A DNA stretch of 47,699 nucleotides from Segatella hominis. Its GTDB lineage: Bacteria; Bacteroidota; Bacteroidia; Bacteroidales; Bacteroidaceae. The stretch spans positions 1 to 47,699 of the forward strand of contig NZ_SGVY01000029.1 of assembly GCF_004535825.1 (NCBI RefSeq), in the 5' to 3' direction. Below the pieces are notes generated by a model that saw only the letters and a list, made by a program, of their open reading frames with translations, did not search any database and was not told where the DNA came from. Of the stretch, positions 33,742 to 42,944 are shown piece after piece. The position numbers and the translations under genes are program-made. Within the stretch, counting starts at the first letter, position 1. Every line of letters starts with the position of its first letter.

Positions 33742-34581
33742 ATGAAGATGGAAAGAAAAACGGGACTGGTCTTGGAAGGAGGCGGAATGAGAGGTGTGTT
33801 TACAAGCGGGGTACTGGATGCCTTCATGAAACACGATTTGTATTTCCCATATACGGTGGCTGTTTCTGCAGGTGCTTGCAATGGTATGTCGTATATCAGT
33901 CGCCAACCCCGTCGTGCCCGTATTTCCAATATCGATTACTTGGATCGGTATGAATATATCGGTCTTCGGCATCTGGTTACTCAAGGTTGCATCTTCGACC
34001 GCCGGTTGCTTTATGATAAATTTCCCAACCAGTTGTTGCCTTTCGATTTTGATACTTTTTTCCAGCATGCGGAAGGTTTTGAGATGGTAACGACCAATTG
34101 TCTGACGGGGCATGCCATGTATCTTTCTGAAACTCATGATAAGCAGCGTGCTCTGGATGTCGTCAGAGCTTCAAGCAGCTTGCCTTATGTCAGCAAGATT
34201 GTGAATGTGGATGGTATCCCAATGCTGGATGGTGGTATTGCCGACAGTATTCCTGTTCAGCACGCCATCGATATGGGATATGAGCATAATGTGGTGATAC
34301 TGACCCGCAACAAAGGGTGGCGTGATTATGGGAAGGATCGCAAGATACCTTATTTATATACGAACTATCCTCGTCTTCGTGTTGCTCTGAGTCATCGTCA
34401 TAAGGTATATAATGAACAGATCCAACTTGTAGATGACCTGGAGGCTGCGGGTAAGATCACATGTATTCGCCCGCTTCGTCCGCTTGAGGTGGGACGTATT
34501 GAGAAAGATACTCTCAAATTGGAACGGTTATACGAAGAAGGCTTCACTTTGGGAGAGAGATTCTGCCAGAATTTCAAATAA
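33742..34581 (+). CDS. Patatin-like phospholipase
   Basis: This is a serine lipid acyl hydrolase with a Ser-Asp dyad. The 279 residues show the oxyanion loop GGGMRG (13-18), the nucleophile elbow AVSAGA with Ser42 (Ala replaces the first Gly of GxSxG), and the catalytic Asp163 in MLDGGIADSIP. There is no signal peptide and no membrane segment, which matches the YjjU-type bacterial patatins thought to act on membrane lipids from inside. Translation may begin at Met1 or Met3. It has its own promoter element and ends at a strong shared terminator. Confidence 0.9.
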   Translation: MKMERKTGLVLEGGGMRGVFTSGVLDAFMKHDLYFPYTVAVSAGACNGMSYISRQPRRARISNIDYLDRYEYIGLRHLVTQGCIFDRRLLYDKFPNQLLPFDFDTFFQHAEGFEMVTTNCLTGHAMYLSETHDKQRALDVVRASSSLPYVSKIVNVDGIPMLDGGIADSIPVQHAIDMGYEHNVVILTRNKGWRDYGKDRKIPYLYTNYPRLRVALSHRHKVYNEQIQLVDDLEAAGKITCIRPLRPLEVGRIEKDTLKLERLYEEGFTLGERFCQNFK

Positions 34582-34582
34582 A

Positions 34583-34645
34583 AATAAGTCATTTAGTCAT
34601 GCTGTCTCTTTCAGACAGTCATGCTAAATGACTTATTTGTTTTTT
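34583..34645. terminator. Long bidirectional terminator between convergent genes
   Basis: AATAAGTCATTTAG (34583-34596) pairs with CTAAATGACTTATT (34624-34637), and an inner stem CTGTCT/AGACAG extends it. T-rich sequence follows on both strands, serving both the patatin gene and trmD. Confidence 0.88.
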
Positions 34646-34685
34646 ATCTCAAAGACTCAACTTTATGATTTATTCCAATGCATCT

Positions 34686-35363
34686 TTATTCTTCCAATAA
34701 ATCAGGGCGCAGGCGTCTGGTTCTTTCCATGGCCTGGTCGAATTCCCATTGGCGAATTTTAGCCTCATTTCCGCTCAGCAGTATCTCAGGAACTTTCCAA
34801 CCCTTATAGTCTGCTGGTCGGGTATAGATAGGGGCTGCAAGAATGTCGTCCTGAAAACAGTCGGAGAGAGCGCTTTGTTCATCGCTGATGACTCCTGGAA
34901 CCAAACGGATTACTGCATCAGAGATAATGGCTGCAGCAAGTTCGCCACCTGTCAATACGTAGTCGCCTACAGAAATCTCACGGGTGATGAGATGGTCTCT
35001 CACTCTTTGGTCAATTCCCTTGTAGTGACCGCAGAGGATGATGAGGTTGCCTTGCATCGACATCTCATTGGCAATCTTCTGGTTGAAAGTCTCTCCGTCT
35101 GGAGAAACATAGATGACGTCATCATATTCGCGTTCTGCCTTCAGGGCTGTAATGCAGCGGTCGATAGGTTCGCATTGCATCACCATGCCGGCACTTCCTC
35201 CGTATGGATAGTCATCTACTCGTTTCCATTTATCTAATGTATAATCACGCAAGTTATGGAGATGAATCTCTGCGAGACCCTTCTTCTGTGCACGTGCCAG
35301 GATAGACTCATTGAAGAATCCCTCCAGCATTTCCGGTAATACAGTGATAATATCTATTCTCAT
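34686..35363 (-). CDS. trmD: tRNA (guanine-37-N1)-methyltransferase TrmD
   Basis: This enzyme methylates G37 next to the anticodon of several tRNAs, preventing frameshifts. The start is the ATG at 35363 ([20 protein letters not shown]), giving 225 residues; the 13 codons further upstream overlap the promoter. The SPOUT knot is visible in [32 protein letters not shown] and [14 protein letters not shown], and the C-terminal domain in [20 protein letters not shown]. It is monocistronic here, not in the usual rpsP-rimM-trmD-rplS operon. Its promoter leaves almost no 5' leader. Confidence 0.96.
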   Translation of the reverse strand: MRIDIITVLPEMLEGFFNESILARAQKKGLAEIHLHNLRDYTLDKWKRVDDYPYGGSAGMVMQCEPIDRCITALKAEREYDDVIYVSPDGETFNQKIANEMSMQGNLIILCGHYKGIDQRVRDHLITREISVGDYVLTGGELAAAIISDAVIRLVPGVISDEQSALSDCFQDDILAAPIYTRPADYKGWKVPEILLSGNEAKIRQWEFDQAMERTRRLRPDLLEE

Positions 35364-35371
35364 ATTGAATG

Positions 35372-35403
35372 CAAAGATAATATAATTTGAGCAAGTAGCC
35401 AAA
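35372..35403 (-). promoter_or_regulatory. Promoter of trmD
   Basis: The complement reads TTTG (35400-35403), 20 bases, TATCTTTG (35372-35379). Expected initiation near 35366 is only a few bases from the ATG at 35363, so the mRNA may be leaderless. Confidence 0.85.
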
Positions 35404-35527
35404 AGATTCTGCTATTTTTTTTCAGTAGAAAGTTTTTGTGTATAGGAATGAAAAATAAACTCTGTTAAAATAATTCGTAGGCTTTCTGCAGATTTGCCTT
35501 CTTATAAACTGAGTGAGGAAATAGAGT

Positions 35528-35557
35528 TTGGGCAAGGAAAAATTTCTCCTTGCCCAA
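35528..35557. repeat. REP-like palindrome in the trmD/M6-peptidase gap
   Basis: TTGGGCAAGGA (35528-35538) pairs exactly with TCCTTGCCCAA (35547-35557). A partial inverted copy (AAATTTTTCCGTGGGCAGGG) follows at about 35562-35581, so alternative pairings of GGAAAAATTT and AAATTTTTCC are possible. It does not look like part of a gene. Confidence 0.7.
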
Positions 35558-35605
35558 GCGCAAATTTTTCCGTGGGCAGGGAAAAATGAAAGTGGGGTAA
35601 ACAAA

Positions 35606-35639
35606 AAATGCGAATTCGCTGGATAGCGAATTCGCATTT
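35606..35639 (-). terminator. Terminator of the M6 peptidase gene
   Basis: AAATGCGAATTCGCT (35606-35620) is a perfect 15-base complement of AGCGAATTCGCATTT (35625-35639) around a 4-base loop. On the minus strand it is followed by TTTTTTG. Confidence 0.9.
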
Positions 35640-35666
35640 GAAATGTATTGTAAAGAATTATGTGTC

Positions 35667-37463
35667 TTACTTGATGATAACCTTCTTCTTTCCGATGATG
35701 TAAACTCCCTTGGTGAGCTGACTAACATCTGTGCCCAAGTAGCGACCATCGAGGGTGAAGATACGTGTATCCTTCTCCTGATTCTGCTGGATGACAGGGC
35801 TGTCGATACCTGTAGCAAAGTCCTTGAGATAATCGAAGGTAATGACGCCGTCGGTCTCCTTGATGTTGTAGAAAGGCTTTTTCAATGTGCTGTTGTTGAG
35901 TTCGACACTCAAAAGTTCAGTCACATTTTTAGTACCTGGGAATGGATCGGCTTGGAGACTTGCCTTGTATTGAGCGTCTGTCCATTTTTTGCCATCACCA
36001 TGGTTGTAGTCAGAGATTACATAACCATCAGCAGGAACAATCATGACTTTTGGTTTGCCTATGTTGTTATTGGGATTGTCAAAAAGGTTGACATCTTTAG
36101 TGCCATAGTCAATTCGCCAAATCAGCATACCTGTGTTGTAAACATGTGCAATCCCATACCACCATCCGCCTTTTTGGATATTTTGGATAAGAAGGTATTC
36201 GTCATTTTCTCCATTAATCTTGTAAGCAGTTCTCTCTTTATAGTAGGAATTTAATGTAACCTGTTTGGCTTCATCTCCTAATTCTACAGGTGTAGCCCAT
36301 CCCATGGCATCCATTTCCCAAGGTGAATAAGGAGTAGGGCAGTAGCCGCCATTAAAAGTATATTCTCCTCCGTCCATCAAATCCCACATTTCTGGGTTTT
36401 GGTTATCTACTTTTGATGCGTCAACAGTAGGGTAAAGATCGGGCAGACCGAGCGTGTGAGAGAATTCATGGCAGAACAGTCCGATTCCGCTAAGTAAGAA
36501 ACCGTTCTTTTGGTTCAATTCCCGTCCAAAGTTGAGTTCTGCATGAACTCCATATCTGCAGACCTTTTTGCCGTCATAGGTTCCGAAACCGCCATCACCA
36601 GGTCCAGACTTTGGCCAAATGTCATTTGGATTGCCCGACATGCTGGCAGGATAGCCTGCGTATATGATATACACGAGATCTACCATTCCGTCACCGTCTG
36701 CATCATATCGTGAAAAGTCAACATCTTTATCGGCTGCTTTACAGGCATCGCTGACAAGGGCATAGGTGTTGTCTTTGTCACCTTGTCCATAGTAAAGAGA
36801 AGAATGATTGAGTTTATAAGGACCTACGACATCAAACTGTGGAGTGTATGAGCCCTTACTCATGTCGTAAAAATAGTCAGAAACACTTCCTTTGTTGCGT
36901 AAGTTCTTATTCTTGTATGAACCTGTATATGCTTCATATCCATCGGGTAAGTCGTCCTCAACATTGCCTTTGAGGAAGTGCTCAAATACATTCTTGGCTT
37001 TCTCTCCACTTTGGAAGGGTGTGTCAGAAAACTCAACCAAAATAACCAATGCCTTTGGACTGCCACTGTGTGGAAAATACTTCACTCCGTTGTTTCCTGT
37101 GCCCATCGCTTTTGCTGTTGATGCTTGTTCAATGGCATAACTTCTAAAGCGGGAATGGTTTTGCTTTTTGATGGCTTTGATTTCGGCAGGCACACGTTTG
37201 TTAGCATTGTGGGCAATAAATTTTGTAGCTTTCAATGTGCCGTATGAGGTAGTTTCTGCAATATAGTAGTTGTTTCCTTCTTGTACAAGAAGAACTCCGT
37301 CCTCTGTGGTGAGCCAATTGAAATGTTCGTCACCATATATTCTGACGTTCAATTCTGTTCCGTCGCTTTGGGTAACAGTGATAATGCCAGAGTATGCTTT
37401 TGCAGCAAAGCCGCTTGCGATGCCCATCAGAGCAAATGCAATGCTAAGTAAAATCTTCTTCAT
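35667..37463 (-). CDS. Secreted M6 family metallopeptidase with T9SS sorting domain
   Basis: This 598-residue zinc peptidase is of the immune-inhibitor-A/M6 type. After the signal peptide (about 1-21) comes a propeptide-like region. The catalytic domain holds the zinc site HEFSHTLGLPD (H332, E333, H336, D342). Calcium-loop-like DADGDGMVDLV lies near residue 254. The last about 35 residues (TRIFTLDGRYLGTDVSQLTK, then GVYIIGKKKVIIK) form a type A C-terminal sorting signal of the type IX secretion system. The enzyme should therefore be released or surface-attached and act on extracellular proteins. No TAnnTTTG promoter was found in the 90-base gap upstream, so it may be read with the EFR1 gene. 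Confidence 0.9.
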   Translation of the reverse strand: MKKILLSIAFALMGIASGFAAKAYSGIITVTQSDGTELNVRIYGDEHFNWLTTEDGVLLVQEGNNYYIAETTSYGTLKATKFIAHNANKRVPAEIKAIKKQNHSRFRSYAIEQASTAKAMGTGNNGVKYFPHSGSPKALVILVEFSDTPFQSGEKAKNVFEHFLKGNVEDDLPDGYEAYTGSYKNKNLRNKGSVSDYFYDMSKGSYTPQFDVVGPYKLNHSSLYYGQGDKDNTYALVSDACKAADKDVDFSRYDADGDGMVDLVYIIYAGYPASMSGNPNDIWPKSGPGDGGFGTYDGKKVCRYGVHAELNFGRELNQKNGFLLSGIGLFCHEFSHTLGLPDLYPTVDASKVDNQNPEMWDLMDGGEYTFNGGYCPTPYSPWEMDAMGWATPVELGDEAKQVTLNSYYKERTAYKINGENDEYLLIQNIQKGGWWYGIAHVYNTGMLIWRIDYGTKDVNLFDNPNNNIGKPKVMIVPADGYVISDYNHGDGKKWTDAQYKASLQADPFPGTKNVTELLSVELNNSTLKKPFYNIKETDGVITFDYLKDFATGIDSPVIQQNQEKDTRIFTLDGRYLGTDVSQLTKGVYIIGKKKVIIK

Positions 37464-37553
37464 ATAATGATTTTTAATTATTAATGCTAATTTCGTTTGA
37501 TTGATGCTTTATTTGAATGCTAAATGATAACTTTATTTGTTTGATAGAATTCT

Positions 37554-38408
37554 TTATTTGAAATAATATTGTCCCTTCTTCTGGGTCTGGTGACCAAACT
37601 CGATGGCATGGTGCGGACAATGGTGGTAACAATTGAAACATGTGAGGCAGTCGTCATGATGCAGCCATACAGGCATTTTCCCTTTACCGCCATCAATATC
37701 TCCAACGGGACAGACATGGGCGCAGATGCCACATTTCACACATTTGTCTGCTGTGACGTGAAAGCGCTTGTCTGTAATGAGAACTTTTTCAAAGAAACCA
37801 CCCACAACCTTGGTGAAAAACCATGGAATAGGACCTTTTACCAATCTGCAGATACCTTCCTTACGATTGAAAATCTCCTCGCTGATTTCTTCCAGTTCCA
37901 ATGCTGACTTCTCCTTTTTCCGAATCTCCTTTTCCTTCGGATCGACATCCATGAAAGGTAATCCTACGTATGACTCAGGCATGATGAGAGAGAAGGAAGA
38001 GGCTACCTCATGCACTCCGATATTCGATAAGGAAGAATTGGAGGCAATCGTTTCGTTGAGATTCTCTATGGTCAGTCCGATACTGTCACCAGCCGTACAG
38101 ACAGCATAGGCGTAAACGGGGCTTGGAACTGGCGATTCATGGTTGGGGTGTACTTCTTCAGTTGGTAGATTGACCTGAAGTTTAGCTATAAATTCCCTGA
38201 CAAGTCTTGGAACCCTCCAACCATGAACGGGGAAAACGAAACCAAGCCGTTCATCTTTTTCTAAGATGAACGGCTCAGTATATTGGGCGCCTGATTTTTT
38301 GATGAGCCTCATTTCTTCGGCAATATCAATCAGTCGCTCATGTGTAGCTGTTGCCAATTTGATGGCAGCCCAGCGGGTATTTCCTGTACCAGAAAAATAA
38401 AATATCAT
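37554..38408 (-). CDS. EFR1-type flavodoxin-ferredoxin fusion
   Basis: This electron-transfer protein starts with a flavodoxin-like FMN domain (MIFYFSGTGNTRWAAIKLA). It ends with two 4Fe-4S motifs (CVKCGICAHVCPVGDI and CLTCFNCYHHCPHHAIEFG). The 284 residues match the EFR1 family ferredoxins found widely in anaerobes. It probably moves electrons between reduced ferredoxin pools and an unknown acceptor in the cytoplasm. The DUF1573 gene ends 24 bases before its start, so the two are likely co-transcribed, but no functional link is evident. Confidence 0.87.
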   Translation of the reverse strand: MIFYFSGTGNTRWAAIKLATATHERLIDIAEEMRLIKKSGAQYTEPFILEKDERLGFVFPVHGWRVPRLVREFIAKLQVNLPTEEVHPNHESPVPSPVYAYAVCTAGDSIGLTIENLNETIASNSSLSNIGVHEVASSFSLIMPESYVGLPFMDVDPKEKEIRKKEKSALELEEISEEIFNRKEGICRLVKGPIPWFFTKVVGGFFEKVLITDKRFHVTADKCVKCGICAHVCPVGDIDGGKGKMPVWLHHDDCLTCFNCYHHCPHHAIEFGHQTQKKGQYYFK

Positions 38409-38432
38409 TTTTTAGTTTCAGTGCAATCAGAT

Positions 38433-38819
38433 TTATTTCTGTTCTTCCACCATGACACCCTCGATGTAAAGGCGTGTCATCTCAACGTTGCCATTGCTGC
38501 GAACGGTGATAGACTTCTTGAAATGACCAGGGAACATACCCTTGCCATTGTATGTTACAGTAATCTGACCTTTATGACCTGGTGCGATAGGCTGCTTGGT
38601 ATAGGCTGGAATAGTGCAGCCGCAACTGGCGATGGCCTGATTGATAATCAATGGCTTATTGCCTACGTTTGTGAAAGTGAAAGTAGTCTTCTGTACAGGA
38701 GACTTCTCGCTGAAGTTGCCAAAGTTGTGTACCACTTTATCAAACTTGATTTCTGCCTGTGCGCTTGCTGTTGCTACCATGGCAACAAGCATTGTCAGCG
38801 CTAAGATAAATCTTTTCAT
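38433..38819 (-). CDS. DUF1573 exported protein
   Basis: The start is the ATG at 38819 (MKRFILALTMLVAMVATASA), a signal peptide; the 20 upstream codons overlap the promoter. The mature about 108 residues form one immunoglobulin-like domain of the DUF1573 family: FDKVVHNFGNFSEKSPVQ, TFTFTNVGNKPLIINQAIAS, CGCTIPAYTKQPIAPGHKG, then VTYNGKGMFPGHFKKSI. The CGC motif is typical. The family is common in Bacteroidota periplasms and its role is unknown. The 128-residue size is that of the single-domain form. Confidence 0.88.
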   Translation of the reverse strand: MKRFILALTMLVAMVATASAQAEIKFDKVVHNFGNFSEKSPVQKTTFTFTNVGNKPLIINQAIASCGCTIPAYTKQPIAPGHKGQITVTYNGKGMFPGHFKKSITVRSNGNVEMTRLYIEGVMVEEQK

Positions 38820-38866
38820 ATCTTTGATTTTATTTATATTCAACTTTTTATTTGCATATTTGGATG

Positions 38867-38874
38867 CAAAGTTA
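38867..38874 (-). promoter_or_regulatory. Likely promoter of the DUF1573-EFR1 unit
   Basis: The complement is TAACTTTG, 48 bases before the DUF1573 start. No TTTG lies at the ideal distance, so this is a moderate call. Confidence 0.5.
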
Positions 38875-38935
38875 CGCATAAAGTTTAGTATTCTGCTACT
38901 TTTTTACAATATTTTATACTTAATCATGCGATATT

Positions 38936-41884
38936 CTATTCTTTATCAAGCAATTGAGCCAGAAATTGTCCTGTAAGACTCTTCTTGCATTGCATCACTT
39001 CCTCTGGCGTACCGGCAACAACCAGGTTGCCACCCTTGTCACCTCCTTCAGGACCGAGGTCGATGATATAGTCGGCGCATTTGATGACATCAAGATTATG
39101 CTCGATGACAACCAGTGAGTGCCCTCTCTCAATGAGTGCATTGAAAGCATGAAGCAGTCGCTTGATATCATGGAAGTGCAGACCGGTGGTAGGCTCGTCG
39201 AAGATGAAGAGGGTAGGTTCCTGATCTTCCTTACCGATGAAGAAGGCAAGTTTGACACGCTGGTTTTCTCCACCAGAAAGCGTACTTGAATTCTGTCCGA
39301 GCTTGATATAGCCTAATCCGACTTCCTGCAGAGGGCGTAAACGGCTGACGATGACGCGGCAGGAATCGAAGTCACCATTATTGTGCTGGTTCTTCTCGTC
39401 TGCAAAGAATTCGATAGCTTCGTTCACGGTCATGTTGAGCACATCATTAATATTCTTACCTCCGTATTGTACCTCAAGGATATCGTGCTTGAATCGTTTG
39501 CCTTTGCATGCTTCGCATTGCAAAACCAGGTCTGCCATGAATTGCATTTCGATTGTTACATAACCTGCTCCCTTGCACTCTTCACATCTTCCTCCCTCAG
39601 CATTGAAGGAGAAATAGGCAGGAGTGAATCCCATCTGTTTTGACAACGGTTGGTTGGCAAAGAGCGAACGGATGGCATCGTATGCCTTCAGATAGGTGGC
39701 AGGGTTGCTGCGGGAACTTTTACCGATAGGGTTCTGATCCACAAACTCCACATGCTTGATGGCGTTGACATCGCCTTCTAAGCCTAAGTGCTCACCTGGT
39801 GCATCTGCCACCAAGTCTAAATGGCGGCGCATGGCAGGGAAGAGGATTCCCTTGATGAGTGAACTCTTGCCGGAACCAGAGACACCTGTCACCACCGTAA
39901 AAACATTGAGTGGCAACTTGACGTCGATGCCTCTCAGGTTATTCATTCTGGCACCCTTGATTTCGATGAAACGGTTCCAGGCACGATGGCTTGTTGGTGT
40001 TTCTATCTTTTCATGATGGGTGAGATACTTGATGGTGTAACTATCAGGGTATTTCTCCAAGAGCTTCTGCTGGGCTTCCTTGTCGGTAGTAGAATACTCA
40101 GAAGCAGGACCTGCATAAACCAGTTGACCGCCCAGACGACCAGCATCCGGACCGATATCTATCAGGTAGTCGGCAGCCCGCATGATTTCCTCGTCATGCT
40201 CTACGACGACTACCGTATTTCCTAATTGCTGCAATTCTCTCAGCACCTTGATGAGTCGTGCTGTATCTCTGCTGTGAAGACCGATGCTTGGCTCGTCGAG
40301 AATATAGACACTTCCTACAAGTGAAGAACCTAAGTTGGTGGTCAGGTTGATGCGCTGGCTTTCACCTCCTGAAAGGGAGTTGGAAAGACGATTGAGCGTG
40401 AGATAACCGAGTCCCACATCCAGCAGGAACTGCAGACGGTTGGTAATCTCGGCAAAAAGTCTTTTGCTCACGCATTTCTCGTGTTCGGTCAGTTCCAGTT
40501 TGGTAAACCAGATCTTGAGATTGGTGATAGACATCTCCACGAGTTCAGTAATACTTTTGCCGCCAATCTTCACGTAGTTGGCTTCTTTCTTTAAGCGAGT
40601 GCCGTGGCAATCTGGACAAATCGTCTTGCCGCGGAATCTGCTGAGCATCACGCGGTACTGTATCTTATATTGGTTTTCCTTCACCATTCTGAAGAATTCG
40701 TCAATGCTCACCCTGTCGTGTGGCTCACGATCCTTCTCGGAAGGAAGACCATGCCACAGCCAATCTTTCTCTTTTTGAGAGAGTTCGAAGTATGGTTTGA
40801 AGATAGGAAAATTATAGGGTTCTGCTCTGCGGATAAATTCCTTGAGCCACATACCCATCTTCTCGCCTCGCCAGCAAACTACACAACCATCATAAACACT
40901 CAGGGAAGTATTAGGGATGACGAGTTTTTCGTCGATTCCGATTACACTTCCGTAACCCTCGCAGGTAGGACAGGCACCTAAGGGAGAATTGAAGGAAAAC
41001 ATATTGTCTGACGGTTCCTCGAAGGTCATACCATCAGCTTCGAAACGGGTAGAAAAATCATAGGCAATCTTGCTTGGCAAGAACAGGAGGCGGCAGGCGC
41101 CATCTCCCTCGTAGAATGCCGTTTCCGCAGAATCCATGAGACGGCTGATATCATCTTTTTCTTCACTTACGGAAGAACGGTCTATCACGAGAAAGATTTC
41201 CATCCCCGTTTCAGTCATCAGCTTCTTGAGTTTTTCGTCAGAGGCTTCAAGAAGATCCTTCATGCTTACTTCAGGCGAAAGCATTTCGCCGCTATTGGCT
41301 TTATCCAGAAAGTCTTCGATGCGTTCGAACTCGTTTCTCACCAAGATGCGTGCATATCCTTCCTGGATATACATCTCCAACTGCTTGCTGAGGCTCCGTC
41401 CCTCAGCGATGTGAAGAGGGGAAAGGATAACAAACTTGGTTCCCTTGGAATATTGTCGGGTACAAGATAAGATATCTTCTGTGGTATGGCGTTTTACCTC
41501 CTGTCCGCTGATAGGAGAGATAGTTTTTCCTATGCGTGCATAGAGCAATCTGAGATATTCGTAAATTTCAGTACTGGTGCCCACGGTGGAACGTGGGTTA
41601 CGGGAAATAACTTTCTGTTCGATGGCGATGGCTGGTGGCAATCCCTTGATGAAGTCACATTCTGGTTTGCTCATTCGACCCAAAAACTGTCGGGCGTATG
41701 AAGATAGAGATTCCACATAACGGCGCTGACCTTCGGCATAGAGTGTGTCGAAAGCCAACGATGACTTACCAGAACCAGAGACACCCGTGATGGCAACAAA
41801 TTTACCTTGAGGTATCTTGACATTTATGTTTTTGAGATTGTTAGCCCTGGCTCCTTTTATCTCAATATATTTATCTTTTGCCAT
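38936..41884 (-). CDS. uvrA: Excinuclease ABC subunit A
   Basis: This is the damage-recognition ATPase of nucleotide excision repair and loads UvrB at lesions. The 982 residues contain two ABC modules, each with Walker A GVSGSGKSSL and signatures LSGGESQRI and LSGGENQRV. Zinc motifs are CPTCEGYG, CPDCHGTRL, and CEECKGAGYVTIEMQ paired with CEACKGKR. The length is slightly above the usual 940, from insertions between domains. It ends the minus-strand unit DUF4491-rlmH-uvrA, 40 bases after rlmH. Confidence 0.96.
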   Translation of the reverse strand: MAKDKYIEIKGARANNLKNINVKIPQGKFVAITGVSGSGKSSLAFDTLYAEGQRRYVESLSSYARQFLGRMSKPECDFIKGLPPAIAIEQKVISRNPRSTVGTSTEIYEYLRLLYARIGKTISPISGQEVKRHTTEDILSCTRQYSKGTKFVILSPLHIAEGRSLSKQLEMYIQEGYARILVRNEFERIEDFLDKANSGEMLSPEVSMKDLLEASDEKLKKLMTETGMEIFLVIDRSSVSEEKDDISRLMDSAETAFYEGDGACRLLFLPSKIAYDFSTRFEADGMTFEEPSDNMFSFNSPLGACPTCEGYGSVIGIDEKLVIPNTSLSVYDGCVVCWRGEKMGMWLKEFIRRAEPYNFPIFKPYFELSQKEKDWLWHGLPSEKDREPHDRVSIDEFFRMVKENQYKIQYRVMLSRFRGKTICPDCHGTRLKKEANYVKIGGKSITELVEMSITNLKIWFTKLELTEHEKCVSKRLFAEITNRLQFLLDVGLGYLTLNRLSNSLSGGESQRINLTTNLGSSLVGSVYILDEPSIGLHSRDTARLIKVLRELQQLGNTVVVVEHDEEIMRAADYLIDIGPDAGRLGGQLVYAGPASEYSTTDKEAQQKLLEKYPDSYTIKYLTHHEKIETPTSHRAWNRFIEIKGARMNNLRGIDVKLPLNVFTVVTGVSGSGKSSLIKGILFPAMRRHLDLVADAPGEHLGLEGDVNAIKHVEFVDQNPIGKSSRSNPATYLKAYDAIRSLFANQPLSKQMGFTPAYFSFNAEGGRCEECKGAGYVTIEMQFMADLVLQCEACKGKRFKHDILEVQYGGKNINDVLNMTVNEAIEFFADEKNQHNNGDFDSCRVIVSRLRPLQEVGLGYIKLGQNSSTLSGGENQRVKLAFFIGKEDQEPTLFIFDEPTTGLHFHDIKRLLHAFNALIERGHSLVVIEHNLDVIKCADYIIDLGPEGGDKGGNLVVAGTPEEVMQCKKSLTGQFLAQLLDKE

Positions 41885-41928
41885 TTTTTACTTTTTACCT
41901 TTTTACCTTTTTACTTTTTTACCTTTAC
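41885..41928. repeat. Low-complexity spacer (TTTTTACC-type units)
   Basis: TTTTTACTTTTTACCTTTTT and similar 7-10-base units fill the 40-base gap between uvrA and rlmH, without hairpin or promoter. Confidence 0.65.
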
Positions 41929-42395
41929 TCATGATGATAAGGTTCACCTTTTATAATAGTACAGGCACGATAGAGCGCTTCCGTGAAGATGAGGCGCACC
42001 ATCTGATGCGAGAAAGTCATCTTGGAGAGGGAAATCTTCTCGTTTGCACGGTCATAAACAGCCTGCGAGAAACCATAAGGACCACCAATGATGAAGACAA
42101 GTCTTCTGGCAGTAGCCTGCTTACGTTCTATCCACTTAGCAAATTCGATGCTGCGGAATTCCTGACCATGTTCGTCCATCAATACAACGGTATCTGAAGG
42201 CTGCAGGAGTTTTAGAATCATTTCCCCCTCTTTTTCCTTCTGTTGCTGTTCGCTGAGGCTTTTCGTATTCTTGAGCTCAGGAATAGTTGTAATATTGAAG
42301 GGCATATAGTGGGTGATGCGCTCAGCATAGTCCTTGATGCCCGCAATAAAATGCTTGTTTACGGTCTTTCCGACCAATATCAGTTCTGTCTTCAT
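41925..42395 (-). CDS. rlmH: 23S rRNA pseudouridine-1915 N3-methyltransferase RlmH
   Basis: This SPOUT enzyme methylates pseudouridine 1915 in helix 69 of 23S rRNA in assembled 70S ribosomes. The 156-residue length is standard. Visible signatures are LVGKTVNKHFIAGIKDYAER, VVLMDEHGQEFRSIEFA, FIIGGPYGFSQAV and the C-terminal SHQMVRLIFTEALYRACTII, which forms the S-adenosylmethionine knot. It lies between a DUF4491 gene and uvrA on the minus strand with short gaps. Confidence 0.96.
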   Translation of the reverse strand: MKTELILVGKTVNKHFIAGIKDYAERITHYMPFNITTIPELKNTKSLSEQQQKEKEGEMILKLLQPSDTVVLMDEHGQEFRSIEFAKWIERKQATARRLVFIIGGPYGFSQAVYDRANEKISLSKMTFSHQMVRLIFTEALYRACTIIKGEPYHHE

Positions 42396-42400
42396 GATCG

Positions 42401-42435
42401 TTCTTTATTCTTCACTCTTCATTCTTCACTCTTTC
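42401..42435. repeat. Spacer repeat, inverted relative of 10360-10390
   Basis: The complement reads GAAAGAGTGAAGAATGAAGA followed by GTGAAGAATAAAGAA, the same GAAGAGTGAAGAAT unit as before tyrA. It overlaps the last codons of the DUF4491 gene. Confidence 0.7.
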
Positions 42436-42761
42436 CTCCTCACTTTCTCCTCGTCCCTGTAATATCCCTTTCCAATCCGTTTCGGATTTTTCGGGAACCA
42501 GCCTTTCTCGCATCGCTCTCTCTGTTCGAAGAGTTCACCGATGCTCCACAGACAGGAGGCACCTATCACGCCTAAAATGGCAGAGAAGAGTACATCGGCA
42601 ATCAGAAAGGCTGCACCGATGCAGAGAATGCCGGCAACGAGGAATATCCACCAGAACCGGATGCCCGTATAATATTCCGTCTTCATCACGATAGGATGAA
42701 AGATACCTATTATTACAAAGGTGGAAATGGCGATGATAACGCCCGTATAATATATTTCCAT
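42426..42761 (-). CDS. DUF4491 family membrane protein
   Basis: The 111-residue protein has three hydrophobic segments (GVIIAISTFVIIGIFHPIVM, IRFWWIFLVAGILCIGAAFL, DVLFSAILGVIGASCLWSIG). It ends with the conserved basic tail FEQRERCEKGWFPKNPKR, which fits DUF4491. It should lie in the inner membrane with the tail in the cytoplasm. The family's role is not known. It is the first gene of the DUF4491-rlmH-uvrA unit; rlmH follows after 30 bases. The last codons run into the spacer repeat, so the C-terminus may be variable. Confidence 0.85.
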   Translation of the reverse strand: MEIYYTGVIIAISTFVIIGIFHPIVMKTEYYTGIRFWWIFLVAGILCIGAAFLIADVLFSAILGVIGASCLWSIGELFEQRERCEKGWFPKNPKRIGKGYYRDEEKVRRKE

Positions 42762-42877
42762 ATTTTTTTAATCTTAAATTATTACCATAAAACTAATACA
42801 ATATTGCAAAATATCAGCCTTATTCTATTTTCATTTCCGTTTCAAAGTGCAAAAATACAAAAAAAACTCCAAACTTG

Positions 42878-42908
42878 TTGGGTTTATGAAATAATTTATA
42901 TATCTTTG
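42878..42908 (+). promoter_or_regulatory. Promoter of the phosphohexomutase gene
   Basis: TTG (42878-42880), 20 bases, TATCTTTG (42901-42908), 36 bases before the start. Confidence 0.8.
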
Positions 42909-42944
42909 TACTCAAATTATTAATAACATATATATAATCAGACT

